Positions 19,126-28,479 of a stretch of DNA of 64,000 nucleotides are shown piece after piece (within the stretch, counting starts at the first letter, position 1; every line of letters starts with the position of its first letter). The position numbers were made by a program, and so were the translations under genes. The DNA is taken from assembly GCF_023617245.1 (NCBI RefSeq), contig NZ_CP067396.1, positions 1,488,001 to 1,552,000 of the forward strand, read 5' to 3'. The notes beneath the pieces were generated by a model. It was not told the DNA's origin and made no database searches. It saw only the letters and a program-made list of their open reading frames with translations. The DNA is from Lysobacter enzymogenes (GTDB lineage Bacteria; Pseudomonadota; Gammaproteobacteria; Xanthomonadales; Xanthomonadaceae).

Positions 19126-19158
19126 GATCGCCGGTGGTAACACCGGCGATCTTTTTTT
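19126..19158 (+). terminator. Rho-independent terminator after ahpD
   Basis: Perfect 11-bp stem GATCGCCGGTG / CACCGGCGATC with a GTAA loop, followed by seven T. Thirty-five bp after the ahpD stop. Confidence 0.93.
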
Positions 19159-19179
19159 GCGCGTGAAATCGGTTCGCTA

Positions 19180-19352
19180 CCTGTAGGAGCGGCGCAAGCC
19201 GCGACCAACCGAAGCGACGTCATGCCACTTGCGTTTCCGAAGCCGGCGTTCCACGAACATGGGTGCGCTCGTCGTGCGGTGTCCTGGGCTTCGGATGGTT
19301 TCGCTTTCGTTCGACGCTTCGGTTGGTCGCGGCTCGCGCCGCTCCTACAGGG
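19180..19352. repeat. Inverted pair of family-C REP elements
   Basis: Element 19180-19207 (CTGTAGGAGCGGCGCAAGCC orientation) and its reverse-complement partner 19324-19352 flank about 115 bp between ahpD and the convergent GH18-like gene. No gene is seen in the interval. Confidence 0.8.
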
Positions 19353-19403
19353 AGGCGTTGAAGCGCCGCCGCCGCGGGAAAGACCCGCGGCGGCGCCTCG
19401 CGC

Positions 19404-21023
19404 TCAACGCACCTCGAACTCGTAGATCCGCGTAGCCGGATCGCCGTTCTGCGTCGGCGTGGTCACGTTGAGCTTGATGTAGCGCGCCGAGGTCGCGCTG
19501 ATCGCATGGGTCGAGGTATTGCCGGTGTTCGCGCTCACCGACACTGGCGTGCTCCAGGTGCTGCCGTTGGTCGAGGTCTGGATGGTGAAGGCCTTGCTGT
19601 TCCAGTTCGCCGACTCGCCGCCGGCGCCGGCGTGCTTGACGGTGAAGCCGCCGACTGTCTGCGCCGAGCCCAGGTCGACCTGCAGCCAGGCCGGCGAGGC
19701 CAGCGAGCAGAACTTGTCGGTGGTGCCGCCGGACACGCTGCCGTTGACCGCCTTGGCCGCGCTTTCGTTGCTGTTGCACGCGGCCGAGCTGGTGGTGGGC
19801 TTGTTGAGCGCGAGGTTGACGTTGCCGGCGCCGACCGAGACGGTGGCGGTCTTGGTGTTGCTGGCGCCGCCGTTGTCGGTCACGGTCAGGCCGACGGTGT
19901 AGTTGCCGGCGCTGGCGTAGGTGTGCGACGGGTTGGTCGCGGTCGAGTTGGAACCGTCGCCGAAGCTCCAGCTGCGCGAGGCGATGCTGCCGTCGGCGTC
20001 GCTGGAGGAGTCGCTGAAGTTCGCGGTCAGGCCGCTGACGCTGACGCCGAAATTCGCCACCGGCGCGGTATTGCCGCTGAGCGCGTTGTTGATCGCCGCC
20101 GCGTATTGCGCGCTGGTGCCCTGCGCCCAGCACTTCTGGATGTCGTCGTACAGCCACAGGAAACCGCCGTTGATGCCGGCGCTGGTCTTCCAGCCGGCCA
20201 TGCGGCTCTGCACCGAGGCCGGGCTGTCGCCGGCGCTGCAGCCGCTGCCGTGCTTGGTCCACAGGCCCGGCATGACGGTCATGCCCATCGCGGTGTTCCA
20301 CGTCGCCGGGTTGTTGCCGGCGCCGCCGTCGTAGACCTGCAGGTAGATGCGGTCGACCGAGGCGCCGAGGTTGTCCTTGACCCCTCTCCAGAAACTCTGG
20401 TTGGTGTACGGCGCGAAGGTGATCTTGTAGCCGAGCCCGACCAGCATGTTGCCGAAGGTGGTGGTGTCGGCGACGTTGTAGTGGCTCTCGTCGTCGAAGT
20501 TGACCGCGTCGGCGCCGGTGACGGTCTTCAGCGCCTGGAAATTGCGGTACAGGATGCTGTTGCTGCCGGTGCCGCAGACGATGGTGCTGCCGCAACCGGC
20601 GGCGGTGCCGTTGGCGAGCTTGGCCATGCGTTCGAAGTCGGGCACGCCCCAGGCGCCGATCGAGACTTCCACCCGCTTGACCGAGGTCGGCGCGGTCTTC
20701 AGCGAGGCCAGTCGCGCCGGCCAGTCGGCGTCGCTGCCGATGTAGGCGCCGTTCTTGACGATGGGGATGTCGTTGTAGACCAGGTCGCCGTTGTCCTCGA
20801 TGTGGATGCTCCACAGGAACACGGTGGTGAAGCCGGAGGCCTTGAGGTCGTTGATCACGGTCTGCCCGCCGGAATAGAACGGGCCGCCGCCGAAGATCGC
20901 CGACTCGGCGGCCGACGCGGCCGGCGCGGCGAGGGCCAGCGCGAGCGCGGCCAGGGCCGGAGCGGCGAGCGCCGGGACGATACGGCGAAGGGCGGGAGTC
21001 GAAGGCTGGCGCGGCACGGTCAT
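19404..21023 (-). CDS. Secreted GH18-like enzyme with PKD and F5/8C (CBM32-like) domains
   Basis: 539 residues. Signal peptide 1-39. The catalytic-like TIM-barrel region (about 40-315) has the motif DAVNFDDE at 172-179, which matches the chitinase DxxDxDxE frame with the second Asp replaced by Asn and retains the last Asp and the acid Glu179. PKD domain about 320-398 (SWSFGDG). C-terminal discoidin/F5-8C-like domain about 402-539 (NLALNKPT to IYEFEVR), a likely carbohydrate binder. Polysaccharide hydrolysis is inferred. Several Cys pairs fit an extracellular protein. The PKD sequence resembles those of the downstream subtilases. Confidence 0.72.
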   Translation of the reverse strand: MTVPRQPSTPALRRIVPALAAPALAALALALAAPAASAAESAIFGGGPFYSGGQTVINDLKASGFTTVFLWSIHIEDNGDLVYNDIPIVKNGAYIGSDADWPARLASLKTAPTSVKRVEVSIGAWGVPDFERMAKLANGTAAGCGSTIVCGTGSNSILYRNFQALKTVTGADAVNFDDESHYNVADTTTFGNMLVGLGYKITFAPYTNQSFWRGVKDNLGASVDRIYLQVYDGGAGNNPATWNTAMGMTVMPGLWTKHGSGCSAGDSPASVQSRMAGWKTSAGINGGFLWLYDDIQKCWAQGTSAQYAAAINNALSGNTAPVANFGVSVSGLTANFSDSSSDADGSIASRSWSFGDGSNSTATNPSHTYASAGNYTVGLTVTDNGGASNTKTATVSVGAGNVNLALNKPTTSSAACNSNESAAKAVNGSVSGGTTDKFCSLASPAWLQVDLGSAQTVGGFTVKHAGAGGESANWNSKAFTIQTSTNGSTWSTPVSVSANTGNTSTHAISATSARYIKLNVTTPTQNGDPATRIYEFEVR

Positions 21024-21337
21024 GGGCGATCCCCTGGAGTGATGGTCGGCGGCGGCGCGGTCGCGGCGGGACGTTGGAGCGACGGTGCGCGCGTTGCGGT
21101 CGCCACGGCGGCGACGCGCCGACAGTGCGAGCGGGGATTTCCCGGTGTCAACGTTTGGATCGATTTAAATAAGGCTAAAACGTTTAAAACCGAGCGCGCG
21201 GCGGAGATTTTCCCGGGCAATCAACGGGCTGCGTTCGCGCCCGCGGTACAAGGCGAATTCGACACCGCGCACATAATCCCGCGCGATTGCGTTGCGCCGC
21301 AGCACGGCCGCGCGTGACGCGGCTGCGGCCCGTTGTT
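21024..21337. promoter_or_regulatory. Upstream region of the GH18-like gene
   Basis: Contains a conspicuous AT-rich patch (about 21160-21192, TCGATTTAAATAAGGC and AAAACGTTTAAAACC) in otherwise GC-rich DNA, upstream of the minus-strand GH18-like gene. It is a probable promoter or regulator-binding zone; exact boxes cannot be assigned. Confidence 0.35.
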
Positions 21338-21535
21338 GTGGGAGGGCCTTCAGGCCCGATGCTTTTGCTTCGGATCGCCGCGAACCCAGCGGCCGGCCTT
21401 GTCCTTGTGGGAGTGCCTTCAGGCCCGATGCTTTTGCTTCAGATCGCCGCGAACCCAGCGGCCGGCCTTGTTGTCGTGGGAGGGCCTTCAGGCCCGATGC
21501 TTTCTTTCAGGTCGCCCCGAACCCAGCAGGCAGCC
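21338..21535 (+). repeat. Three tandem 69-bp repeats (family D)
   Basis: Units begin GTGGGAG(G/T)GCCTTCAGGC at 21338, 21407 and 21476, an exact 69-bp period. Each contains the palindrome GGCCTTCAGGCC and ends with GCGAACCCAGCGGCCGG-type sequence. The third unit is more diverged. Located just before prmC. Confidence 0.9.
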
Positions 21536-21566
21536 CACCCACAGCGCCCGCCTTACAATACGAGCG

Positions 21567-22415
21567 ATGAACTCGAACGACTCCGCTCCGCCGCCGACCG
21601 TCGCCGCACTGCTGCGCGCCGCGCGCACGCGGATCGAGCCGGCCGAAGCCGAACTGCTGCTCGCCGATGCGCTGCAACGCTCGCGCAGCTGGCTGTTCGC
21701 CCACGACGACCACGCGCCCGAGCCCGAGGCGCGGGCGCGTTTCGCCGAACTGCTCGAACGCCGCGCCGGCGGCGAGCCGGTCGCCTACCTGCTCGGCCGC
21801 CGCGGCTTCTGGCGCTTCGACCTGCAAGTGAGCCCGGCCACACTGATCCCTCGCCCCGAGACCGAACGCCTGGTCGAGCTGGCGCTGGAACGGTTGCCGC
21901 CGGATACCGAATCGCGCGTGGCCGACCTCGGTACCGGCAGCGGCGCGATCGCGCTGGCGCTGGCGCTGGAGCGCCCGCAGGCGCAGGTGCTGGCCGTGGA
22001 CCTGAGCGAACAGGCTCTGGCGGTGGCGCGCGCCAACGCCGCCGAACTGGGCCTGGCGAACGTGGCCTTCCGCCACGGCGATTGGTTCGCGCCGCTGGCC
22101 GGCGAGCGCTTCGACCTGATCGCCAGCAATCCGCCCTACATCGAAGCGGCCGACCCACACCTGGCGCAGGGCGACCTGCGCTTCGAACCCGTGGACGCGC
22201 TGGCCTCCGGCGCCGACGGCCTCGACGCGATCCGGATCATCGCGCGCGACGCGCCCGCGCACCTGCGGCGCGGCGGCTGGCTGCTGATCGAGCACGGCTG
22301 GGAGCAGGGCGCGGCGGTGCGCGCGCTGCTGGCGCAGGCCGGTTTCGCCGAGGTGGCGACCGAGCGCGATTGGGAGCAGCGCGATCGGGTCAGCCTGGGG
22401 CGCTGGGCCGGCTAG
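21567..22415 (+). CDS. prmC: Peptide chain release factor N5-glutamine methyltransferase
   Basis: 282 residues. Methylates the GGQ glutamine of RF1/RF2. The N-terminal helical domain is followed by RRGFWRFDLQVSPATLIPRPETE, SAM motif DLGTGSGAIALALA and the catalytic ASNPPYIE. All match PrmC/HemK. The ATG at 21567 lies after the family-D repeats, 32 bp beyond the third unit. Confidence 0.95.
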   Translation: MNSNDSAPPPTVAALLRAARTRIEPAEAELLLADALQRSRSWLFAHDDHAPEPEARARFAELLERRAGGEPVAYLLGRRGFWRFDLQVSPATLIPRPETERLVELALERLPPDTESRVADLGTGSGAIALALALERPQAQVLAVDLSEQALAVARANAAELGLANVAFRHGDWFAPLAGERFDLIASNPPYIEAADPHLAQGDLRFEPVDALASGADGLDAIRIIARDAPAHLRRGGWLLIEHGWEQGAAVRALLAQAGFAEVATERDWEQRDRVSLGRWAG

Positions 22416-22668
22416 GGTCGCCGCGGCACGGGCCATGCGAGCGTCGCACCGGTTCGCTGCGAGCACGGCCGTTCCACGGGCCCGCATCGGCAAGCCCCAC
22501 GGCGCGCAACGCCCGCGCCCGCGCCCGCGCCCGCGTCGCCGCAGCCGGCTTCTGCCCGCGTGAAATGCGGCCGCGCGCACCGCCTGGCCGCCCGAACCGC
22601 CGCGGCGGGCACCGAAAGCGCCGGCCCGGGGCGGCTAAACTGCGCGCATCCCGACTGCGAGGTCCCCG

Positions 22669-23610
22669 ATGCGCACGCTCTATCCCGAACTCGAACCCTT
22701 CGATACCGGCACGCTCCAGGTCGACGAGCGCCACACCCTGCACTACGAACAGTGCGGCAATCCCGACGGCAAGCCGGTGGTGCTGCTGCACGGCGGCCCC
22801 GGCGCCGGCTGCAGCGCCAAGATGCGCCGCTTCCACGACCCGGCCAAGTACCGCATCGTCCTGTTCGACCAGCGCGGCAGCGGCCGTTCCACCCCGCACG
22901 CGGACCTGACCGACAACACCACCTGGGACCTGGTCGCCGACATCGAAAAGCTGCGCGCCAAGCTTGGCATCGAGCGCTGGCAGGTGTTCGGCGGTTCCTG
23001 GGGCTCGACCCTGGCGCTGGCGTACGCGCAGACCCATCCGCAGCGCGTGACCGAGCTGGTGCTGCGCGGCATCTTCATGCTGCGCCGCTGGGAACTGGAA
23101 TGGTTCTACCAGGAAGGCGCCTCGCGCCTGTTCCCCGATGCTTGGGAGCACTACGTCAACGCGATCCCGGCGGTCGAGCGCCACGACCTGATCAGCGCCT
23201 TCCACCGCCGCCTCACCAGTTCCGACGAGAAGACCCGCCTCGACGCCGCGCGCGCCTGGAGCGTGTGGGAAGGCGCGACCAGCTTCCTGCACGTCGACGA
23301 CGACTTCGTCAGCGGCCACGAGGACGCCAAGTTCGCCCTGGCCTTCGCCCGCATCGAGAACCATTACTTCGTCAACGGCGGCTTCTTCGAGGTCGAAGAG
23401 CAACTGCTGCGCGACGCGCACAAGATCGCCGACATCCCCGGCGCGATCGTGCACGGCCGCTACGACGTGGTCTGCCCGGTGCAGAACGCGTGGGAGCTGA
23501 AGAAGGCCTGGCCGAAGGCCGAGCTGACCATCACCCCGGCGTCGGGCCATTCGGCGTTCGAGGCCGAGAACGTGGATGCGCTGGTGCGGGCGACCGACCG
23601 GTTCGCCTGA
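22669..23610 (+). CDS. pip: Proline iminopeptidase
   Basis: 313 residues, alpha/beta-hydrolase of family S33 that removes N-terminal proline. HGGPGAG oxyanion loop (41-47), FDQRGSGRS, nucleophile elbow GGSWGS with Ser110, Asp in HGRYDVVCP, and His in ASGHSAFE. Length and order match bacterial Pip. It has no signal peptide, so is cytoplasmic. Confidence 0.95.
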   Translation: MRTLYPELEPFDTGTLQVDERHTLHYEQCGNPDGKPVVLLHGGPGAGCSAKMRRFHDPAKYRIVLFDQRGSGRSTPHADLTDNTTWDLVADIEKLRAKLGIERWQVFGGSWGSTLALAYAQTHPQRVTELVLRGIFMLRRWELEWFYQEGASRLFPDAWEHYVNAIPAVERHDLISAFHRRLTSSDEKTRLDAARAWSVWEGATSFLHVDDDFVSGHEDAKFALAFARIENHYFVNGGFFEVEEQLLRDAHKIADIPGAIVHGRYDVVCPVQNAWELKKAWPKAELTITPASGHSAFEAENVDALVRATDRFA

Positions 23611-24221
23611 GCCGGAAAGCCCGACGCGGGACTCGCCGGCGCGCGACGCCGGCGCAATGAGGCCCGGTGGCGCACGACGCCGCCGGGCGGTCGCGGGTGG
23701 CGGGTCCACCCGGACCGCGACGGCCGGATCGGCGCTGCGCCGATCCGGCGACGATCGGCGGCGACGATGACGCCGCCGGTCTCCATGCCGGCATCGCGCA
23801 CCTGCCGGTGAGCGCCGAAGACGCTGGGCTTGTGTTCAATGGACACAGATTTTGCGTCATGCCCGCCGCTTCGCGCGACGCGCTCCGTGCGCATCTTCGC
23901 GCAGTTCGCAGCGACATGCGCCGGGACAGTCAGTAACCCGCTACTTGCCTGGGCACCGGAAAAATTATTTGCTTCGCTGTTAATGGCATAAAAAGCGTGT
24001 AGAGCATTCCCGCGGCAACGATCCGTATCAATGCCTTGCGTTGGATTCGCTGAAAAAAAGCCAGAAAAACCCTGCACTTCCCCTGCTTGACTCGTCCTGC
24101 CAGGACGCATCCAATCGCCCGCCGTAATGGAAGGGGCGCGGCCGATGCATGCGGCACGACCGCGACGATGGCAGCGACAGACGCATGCGACGGCTACGGC
24201 CGCGCCGCGCGGCGAGGGGCG
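23611..24221. promoter_or_regulatory. Long intergenic region ahead of the polysaccharide cluster
   Basis: About 610 bp without a convincing gene. The stretch 23936-24085 is strikingly AT-rich for this genome (GGAAAAATTATTTGC, TTAATGGCATAAAAAGC, GCTGAAAAAAAGCC), as expected for the promoter of a polysaccharide operon or a foreign-DNA boundary. No JUMPstart/ops element was found. Confidence 0.45.
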
Positions 24222-26552
24222 ATGTTCAGGGCACGAAGGACCTATACGCAGGAACGGCAGTTGCGGCTGACGCCGATCAATCAGCTGCGCCCGGACGCCT
24301 CGTCGGCGCACCCGCGTTATCAGACGCAGGGCGAAGACCCCCAGTTCGAAGTCGAGAGCCTGCAGGGCGAGCTGCCGCCGCCCGGCTGGTATCTGCTGGA
24401 TCTGCGCCTGGGGCTCGACGAGGGGCGCATCCTCGCGCCCTGCCTGTATCCCGATTACGGCGCGGGGGTGAGCGAGGCGTTGCGCATCGCCCTGGCCGAG
24501 CCCGGGCGCGACGGACGCTCGCGCAGCGTGGTCCTGTTCGGGACGCGCCTGCATCGGCTGCGTTTCGATCCCAGCGAGAGCGAAGCGCGCTTCGCGCTGG
24601 AGGGGTTTCGTCTGCGCCGCATCTCGCGGCTGCGCGCGGTGTGGGAATTGATGTGCGGCATCCAGCGCGCGCGCCGCGACGTGTTGTGCGAGGACGCCGT
24701 GGGCGCCGGCCTGCGCTTCCTGCGCGCCGCGCTGCGCGGGCGCATCGCCGACGGCGGCAAGACCCTGTTGCAGCATTACCGCCGCGCACTGCGCCACGGC
24801 GCGCATTCCTATCCGCACTGGCTGTCGCGCTACGAGCGCGCGGCCGCGGCGGGCGCCGAGGCGGACACAACCGCGCCGGCGCCGGCGCCGGCGGGGCCCA
24901 CGATCTCGATCGTCCTGCCGGTGCGCGACCCGCCGCTGCCGTGGCTGCGGCGCTGCCTGGACAGCGTGCTGGCGCAGACCTGGCCGCACTGGCAGTTGTG
25001 CATCGCCGACGACGCCTCGCGCTCCGGCGCGGTGCGCCGGCTGCTGCGCGACTACGCCGCGCGCGATCCGCGCATCGCGCTGCGCCTGCGCGAGAACCAC
25101 GGTCATATCTGCGAAGCCAGCAACAGCGCGATCGAGATGGCCACCGGCAGCCACATCGGTTTCCTCGACCACGACGACGAACTCGCGCCGCAGGCGCTGG
25201 CCGAGATGGCGCGCGCGATCGCCGAGCATCCGCAAGCGCGGCTGTTCTATAGCGACGAAGACAAGATCGACGAGAGCGGCCGCCGCTTCGAACCCAACTT
25301 CAAGCCGGCCTGGAACCCGGACCTGTTGCGCACCCAGAACTACATCTGCCACTTCGTCGCGATCGAGGCGGCGCTGGTGCGCGAACTGGGCGGGCTGCGC
25401 GCGGGCTTCGAGGGCGCGCAGGACCACGACCTGCTGCTGCGCTGCGCCGAGCGGCTGGACGACGCGCAGATCGTGCACATCCCGCAGGTGCTGTACCACT
25501 GGCGGGTGTTGCCCGAGTCCACCGCGCTGTCCGGCGGCGCCAAGCCCTATGCGCTGGAAGCCGGGCGCCGCGCCGTCGAGGAGCACCACGCGCGCAGCGG
25601 CGTGCGCGCGCGGGTCGAGGTGACCGAGCACGGTTACTACCGCAGCGTGCGCAGCCTGCGCGAACGGCCGCTGGCCTCGCTGATCGTGCCCACCCGCGAC
25701 CGCGCCGGGCTGCTGCGCACCTGCGTGGAAAGCGTGCTGCAGCGCACCGCGTACCGGCCGCTGGAATTGCTGGTGGTGGACAACGGCTCCAGCGAGCCGG
25801 AGGCGCTGCGCTATCTCGGCGAACTGCGCCGGCGCGAACACGTGCGGGTGCTCGACTGGCCGCATCCGTTCAACTTCTCCGCCATCGTCAACCACGCCGC
25901 CGCGCAGGCGCGCGGCGAGGTGCTGTGCCTGCTCAACAACGACACCGAGGTGATCGCCTCGGACTGGCTCGACGAACTGGTCTCGCACGCGCTGCGCGAG
26001 GACGTCGGCGCGGTCGGCGGGATGCTGTACTACCCCGGCGACACCATCCAGCACGCCGGCGTGATCCTCGGCATCGGCGGCGTCGCCGGCCACGCCCACG
26101 GCCACCTGCGCCGCGGCAGCAACGGCTACCTCGGCCGCGCCGGCGTGGTCCAGAACCTCAGCGCCGTGACCGGCGCCTGCCTGGCCTTGCGGCGGCGGGT
26201 GTACGCCGAAGTCGGCGGCATGGACGAGACCCTGGCGGTGGCGTTCAACGACATCGACCTGTGCCTGCGCCTGCACGCGCGCGGCTACCGCAACGTGTGG
26301 ACGCCGCATGCGGAGCTGTATCACCACGAGTCGGCGTCGCGCGGGCCGGAGGATACGCCGGAGAAGCGCGAGCGCTTCCTCGGAGAGACGGCGATCATGC
26401 TGCGTCGTTGGGGCGAGCTGTTGCGCAACGATCCGGCCTACAACCCGAATCTGTCGCTCGACAGCCTGCACTTCGATTTGGCGTTTCCGCCGCGGTCTCG
26501 CGCGAGTCGGGCAATCGCAACCTCTTCCCATATTCGCGCGGTGGCCGAATGA
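24222..26552 (+). CDS. Large glycosyltransferase with two GT2 domains
   Basis: 776 residues. An unrecognised N-terminal region (1-225) has FEVESLQGELPPPGWYLLDLRL. The first GT-A/GT2 domain starts about 227 (ISIVLPVRDPP) with FLDHDDELAP and FYSDEDKID as acidic metal-site motifs. The second GT2 domain starts about 485 (SLIVPTRDRAGLL) with CLLNNDTEV and TGACLALRR. Dual-GT2 proteins of this type build O-antigen or capsule backbones. The start at 24222 is favoured; ATG 24168 is an alternative. The stop overlaps the wzm ATG (ATGA). Confidence 0.82.
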   Translation: MFRARRTYTQERQLRLTPINQLRPDASSAHPRYQTQGEDPQFEVESLQGELPPPGWYLLDLRLGLDEGRILAPCLYPDYGAGVSEALRIALAEPGRDGRSRSVVLFGTRLHRLRFDPSESEARFALEGFRLRRISRLRAVWELMCGIQRARRDVLCEDAVGAGLRFLRAALRGRIADGGKTLLQHYRRALRHGAHSYPHWLSRYERAAAAGAEADTTAPAPAPAGPTISIVLPVRDPPLPWLRRCLDSVLAQTWPHWQLCIADDASRSGAVRRLLRDYAARDPRIALRLRENHGHICEASNSAIEMATGSHIGFLDHDDELAPQALAEMARAIAEHPQARLFYSDEDKIDESGRRFEPNFKPAWNPDLLRTQNYICHFVAIEAALVRELGGLRAGFEGAQDHDLLLRCAERLDDAQIVHIPQVLYHWRVLPESTALSGGAKPYALEAGRRAVEEHHARSGVRARVEVTEHGYYRSVRSLRERPLASLIVPTRDRAGLLRTCVESVLQRTAYRPLELLVVDNGSSEPEALRYLGELRRREHVRVLDWPHPFNFSAIVNHAAAQARGEVLCLLNNDTEVIASDWLDELVSHALREDVGAVGGMLYYPGDTIQHAGVILGIGGVAGHAHGHLRRGSNGYLGRAGVVQNLSAVTGACLALRRRVYAEVGGMDETLAVAFNDIDLCLRLHARGYRNVWTPHAELYHHESASRGPEDTPEKRERFLGETAIMLRRWGELLRNDPAYNPNLSLDSLHFDLAFPPRSRASRAIATSSHIRAVAE

Positions 26553-27340
26553 GTTCCTTGTTCTCGCACCTGGGTCAAAGTCTGCGACGACCCGATCATT
26601 GGTTGTATGGAAGCTGGCTGGATACGGTGGTCCGATACCGCAAGACCCGCCTTGGAATCGCCTGGTTGTTGATTCCGACGGCGGTGTACATCTGGGGCAT
26701 CGGCGGGTTTCTGGCGTCGATGCAGACCGGACTGGATAAAGCGCGTTACTTCGCCCACGTCGGGATCGGATTCGCGGTCTTCCGGTTCATGGCGACGGTC
26801 ATGATTGATGCTTCCACCGTGTTCGTCGGCTCTCAGGGCTACATTCTGGATGGCCAACTGCGCTTGACCGATTTCGTTCTGCGCAATCTCGCGCGTTCCT
26901 TCCACTATCTCCTGATATCGCTGCCGGTGGTGGGAGCCGTGGTGGTGGCATCGCCGGACTTCGCTCCCGCGGGCTTGCCGCTGTCGTTGCTGGGGGTCTT
27001 GGTACTGCTGGTGAACATGTTCAGCTTCTCGGCCCTGCTGGCGATCGCCGGGGCGAAGTTCCCGGACCTGCACGAGATCATGAGCAGCGTGATGATGGCC
27101 GCGTTCCTCGTCACGCCGATCGTCTGGTACGACGGCGCGGTGCAGCGCGACACCGCGCAAGGAATGTTGATCGAGATCAATCCTTTTCATCATTTGTTGC
27201 ATCTGATCCGGGCGCCGATTCTCGGCGATCAGGTCGCAGCGTCGACGTACGTTTATCTGCTGGCCGCAACGATTCTCGGAGCCGTCGCGGCGGCAGTGAT
27301 CTACCGACGTGCGGCCAGACACGTGCCGATCTGGCTGTGA
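26549..27340 (+). CDS. wzm: ABC-2 polysaccharide exporter permease (Wzm-like)
   Basis: 263 residues with about six membrane helices. Begins with an amphipathic cytoplasmic segment and VRYRKTRLGIAWLLI, the conserved Wzm/KpsM/TagG entry. Forms the membrane pore that exports lipid-linked polysaccharide with the ATPase encoded next. ATG overlaps the upstream stop by four bases. Less GC-biased codon use than the upstream glycosyltransferase. Confidence 0.85.
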   Translation: MSSLFSHLGQSLRRPDHWLYGSWLDTVVRYRKTRLGIAWLLIPTAVYIWGIGGFLASMQTGLDKARYFAHVGIGFAVFRFMATVMIDASTVFVGSQGYILDGQLRLTDFVLRNLARSFHYLLISLPVVGAVVVASPDFAPAGLPLSLLGVLVLLVNMFSFSALLAIAGAKFPDLHEIMSSVMMAAFLVTPIVWYDGAVQRDTAQGMLIEINPFHHLLHLIRAPILGDQVAASTYVYLLAATILGAVAAAVIYRRAARHVPIWL

Positions 27341-27348
27341 GGTAAAAC

Positions 27349-28479
27349 ATGAGCATCCATCTCGCAGCCCATGACGTGACTCTGGAAATGCCGCTGGATT
27401 CCCAGCGCGCCTCCACCGCCGCCAGCGGCGGACTGCGCGCCGCGTTGAGCGGCGCGGTGCGGCGGTATACGACGGTGTTGTCCCGGATCGAATTTTCCGC
27501 GAACGAGGGAGATCGGATCGCACTGGTCGGGTTGAACGGGTCCGGGAAAAGCACGCTGCTGCGGGTGCTCAACGGCGCGTTCCAGCCTACCCGCGGGGTC
27601 GTCCGCAGCAGCGGCCGCATGCAGTCGTTGCTCAATCCGGGGCTGGGGTTCTCAGACTACGCCAGCGTCGCTGAGAACGTGATCCTGCGCGGCACGGGAA
27701 TGGGGCTGAGGCGGGCACAGCTCAACGCCGCGATGGACGACATCCTGGATTTCTCCGGACTGCGCGAGAAGGCAATGCATCGACTGCACACTCTTTCGGC
27801 CGGACAACGCATGCGGTTGGGGTTCGCCATTTCTACGGCAGTACAGCCCGATATCCTGCTCATGGACGAATGGATCGCGACTGGAGACGCGGTATTCGTA
27901 CAGCGTGCGCAGGAACGCATGCGCGATCGCTTTCGGGACAGCCGCATCGTGGTGCTCGCCAGCCATGGCGCCGATCTGCAGCGCCAGCTCTGCAACAAAG
28001 CGCTGGTCCTTGATGGCGGAAAAATGCGCTATTTCGGCGACGTCGACGAAGGATTTTCTGTCTATCGCGACATCGTCGCAACCGCGAGCGACAAACTGAG
28101 TGCGCATGGCGTAAACCAGGTGCCGCTGCTGTTCGGGGACGTGAGCGGATTCGTCGAGCGGATCAGGTTGTTGCCCCGAGGAATCGAAGTCGAAGGGTGG
28201 GCCATCGGCGAGAAAGGCCGGGAGGCTGACGCGTTTCAGGTCGACTTGGACGGCCGTCGCTATCGCTTGGACGCATTCGAGCGGGTCGGCCGCGAGGATG
28301 TGCTGCGTGCGGCTTCGCGCGCATCGGGCAAGTATGGATTCCGTTTCGTTCTGCAGGACGCCGAGGCGGCGGATCCGCTCGGTATAACCGCAAGGTTGAG
28401 CGTCTCGGTCGTGAATGCGCGCGGGCGCGTCGGGATTCCGCTGCAGTCGGCGTGTGGAATCATCGTGGAGGCTGCATGA
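27349..28479 (+). CDS. wzt: ABC polysaccharide exporter ATPase (Wzt-like) with unusual C-terminal module
   Basis: 376 residues. Walker A GLNGSGKST (61-69), signature LSAGQ (150-154), Walker B ILLMDE (169-174) and H-loop His206 are intact. The ATPase core ends near 250. Residues about 279-354 form an extra module with the pattern GWAIG...RYRLDAFERVGREDV...KYGF. A similar pattern appears twice in the next glycosyltransferase. In E. coli O8/O9a the Wzt C-terminal domain binds the capped O-antigen end; an analogous recognition role is inferred, but the sequence pattern differs. Confidence 0.87.
   Translation: MSIHLAAHDVTLEMPLDSQRASTAASGGLRAALSGAVRRYTTVLSRIEFSANEGDRIALVGLNGSGKSTLLRVLNGAFQPTRGVVRSSGRMQSLLNPGLGFSDYASVAENVILRGTGMGLRRAQLNAAMDDILDFSGLREKAMHRLHTLSAGQRMRLGFAISTAVQPDILLMDEWIATGDAVFVQRAQERMRDRFRDSRIVVLASHGADLQRQLCNKALVLDGGKMRYFGDVDEGFSVYRDIVATASDKLSAHGVNQVPLLFGDVSGFVERIRLLPRGIEVEGWAIGEKGREADAFQVDLDGRRYRLDAFERVGREDVLRAASRASGKYGFRFVLQDAEAADPLGITARLSVSVVNARGRVGIPLQSACGIIVEAA

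Noticed and set aside
21338..21535. Possible CRISPR array
   Set aside because: The units are contiguous 69-bp tandem repeats without unique spacers, and no cas gene is in the window.
23611..24221. JUMPstart/ops element before the polysaccharide cluster
   Set aside because: No GGCGGTAGCGT-like core was found in the expected leader.
23460..26531. Minus-strand open frame of over 1000 codons opposite pip and the first glycosyltransferase
   Set aside because: It is Arg/Ala/Gln-rich, has no domain pattern and crosses two well-supported genes; such long antisense frames are common in this GC-rich DNA.
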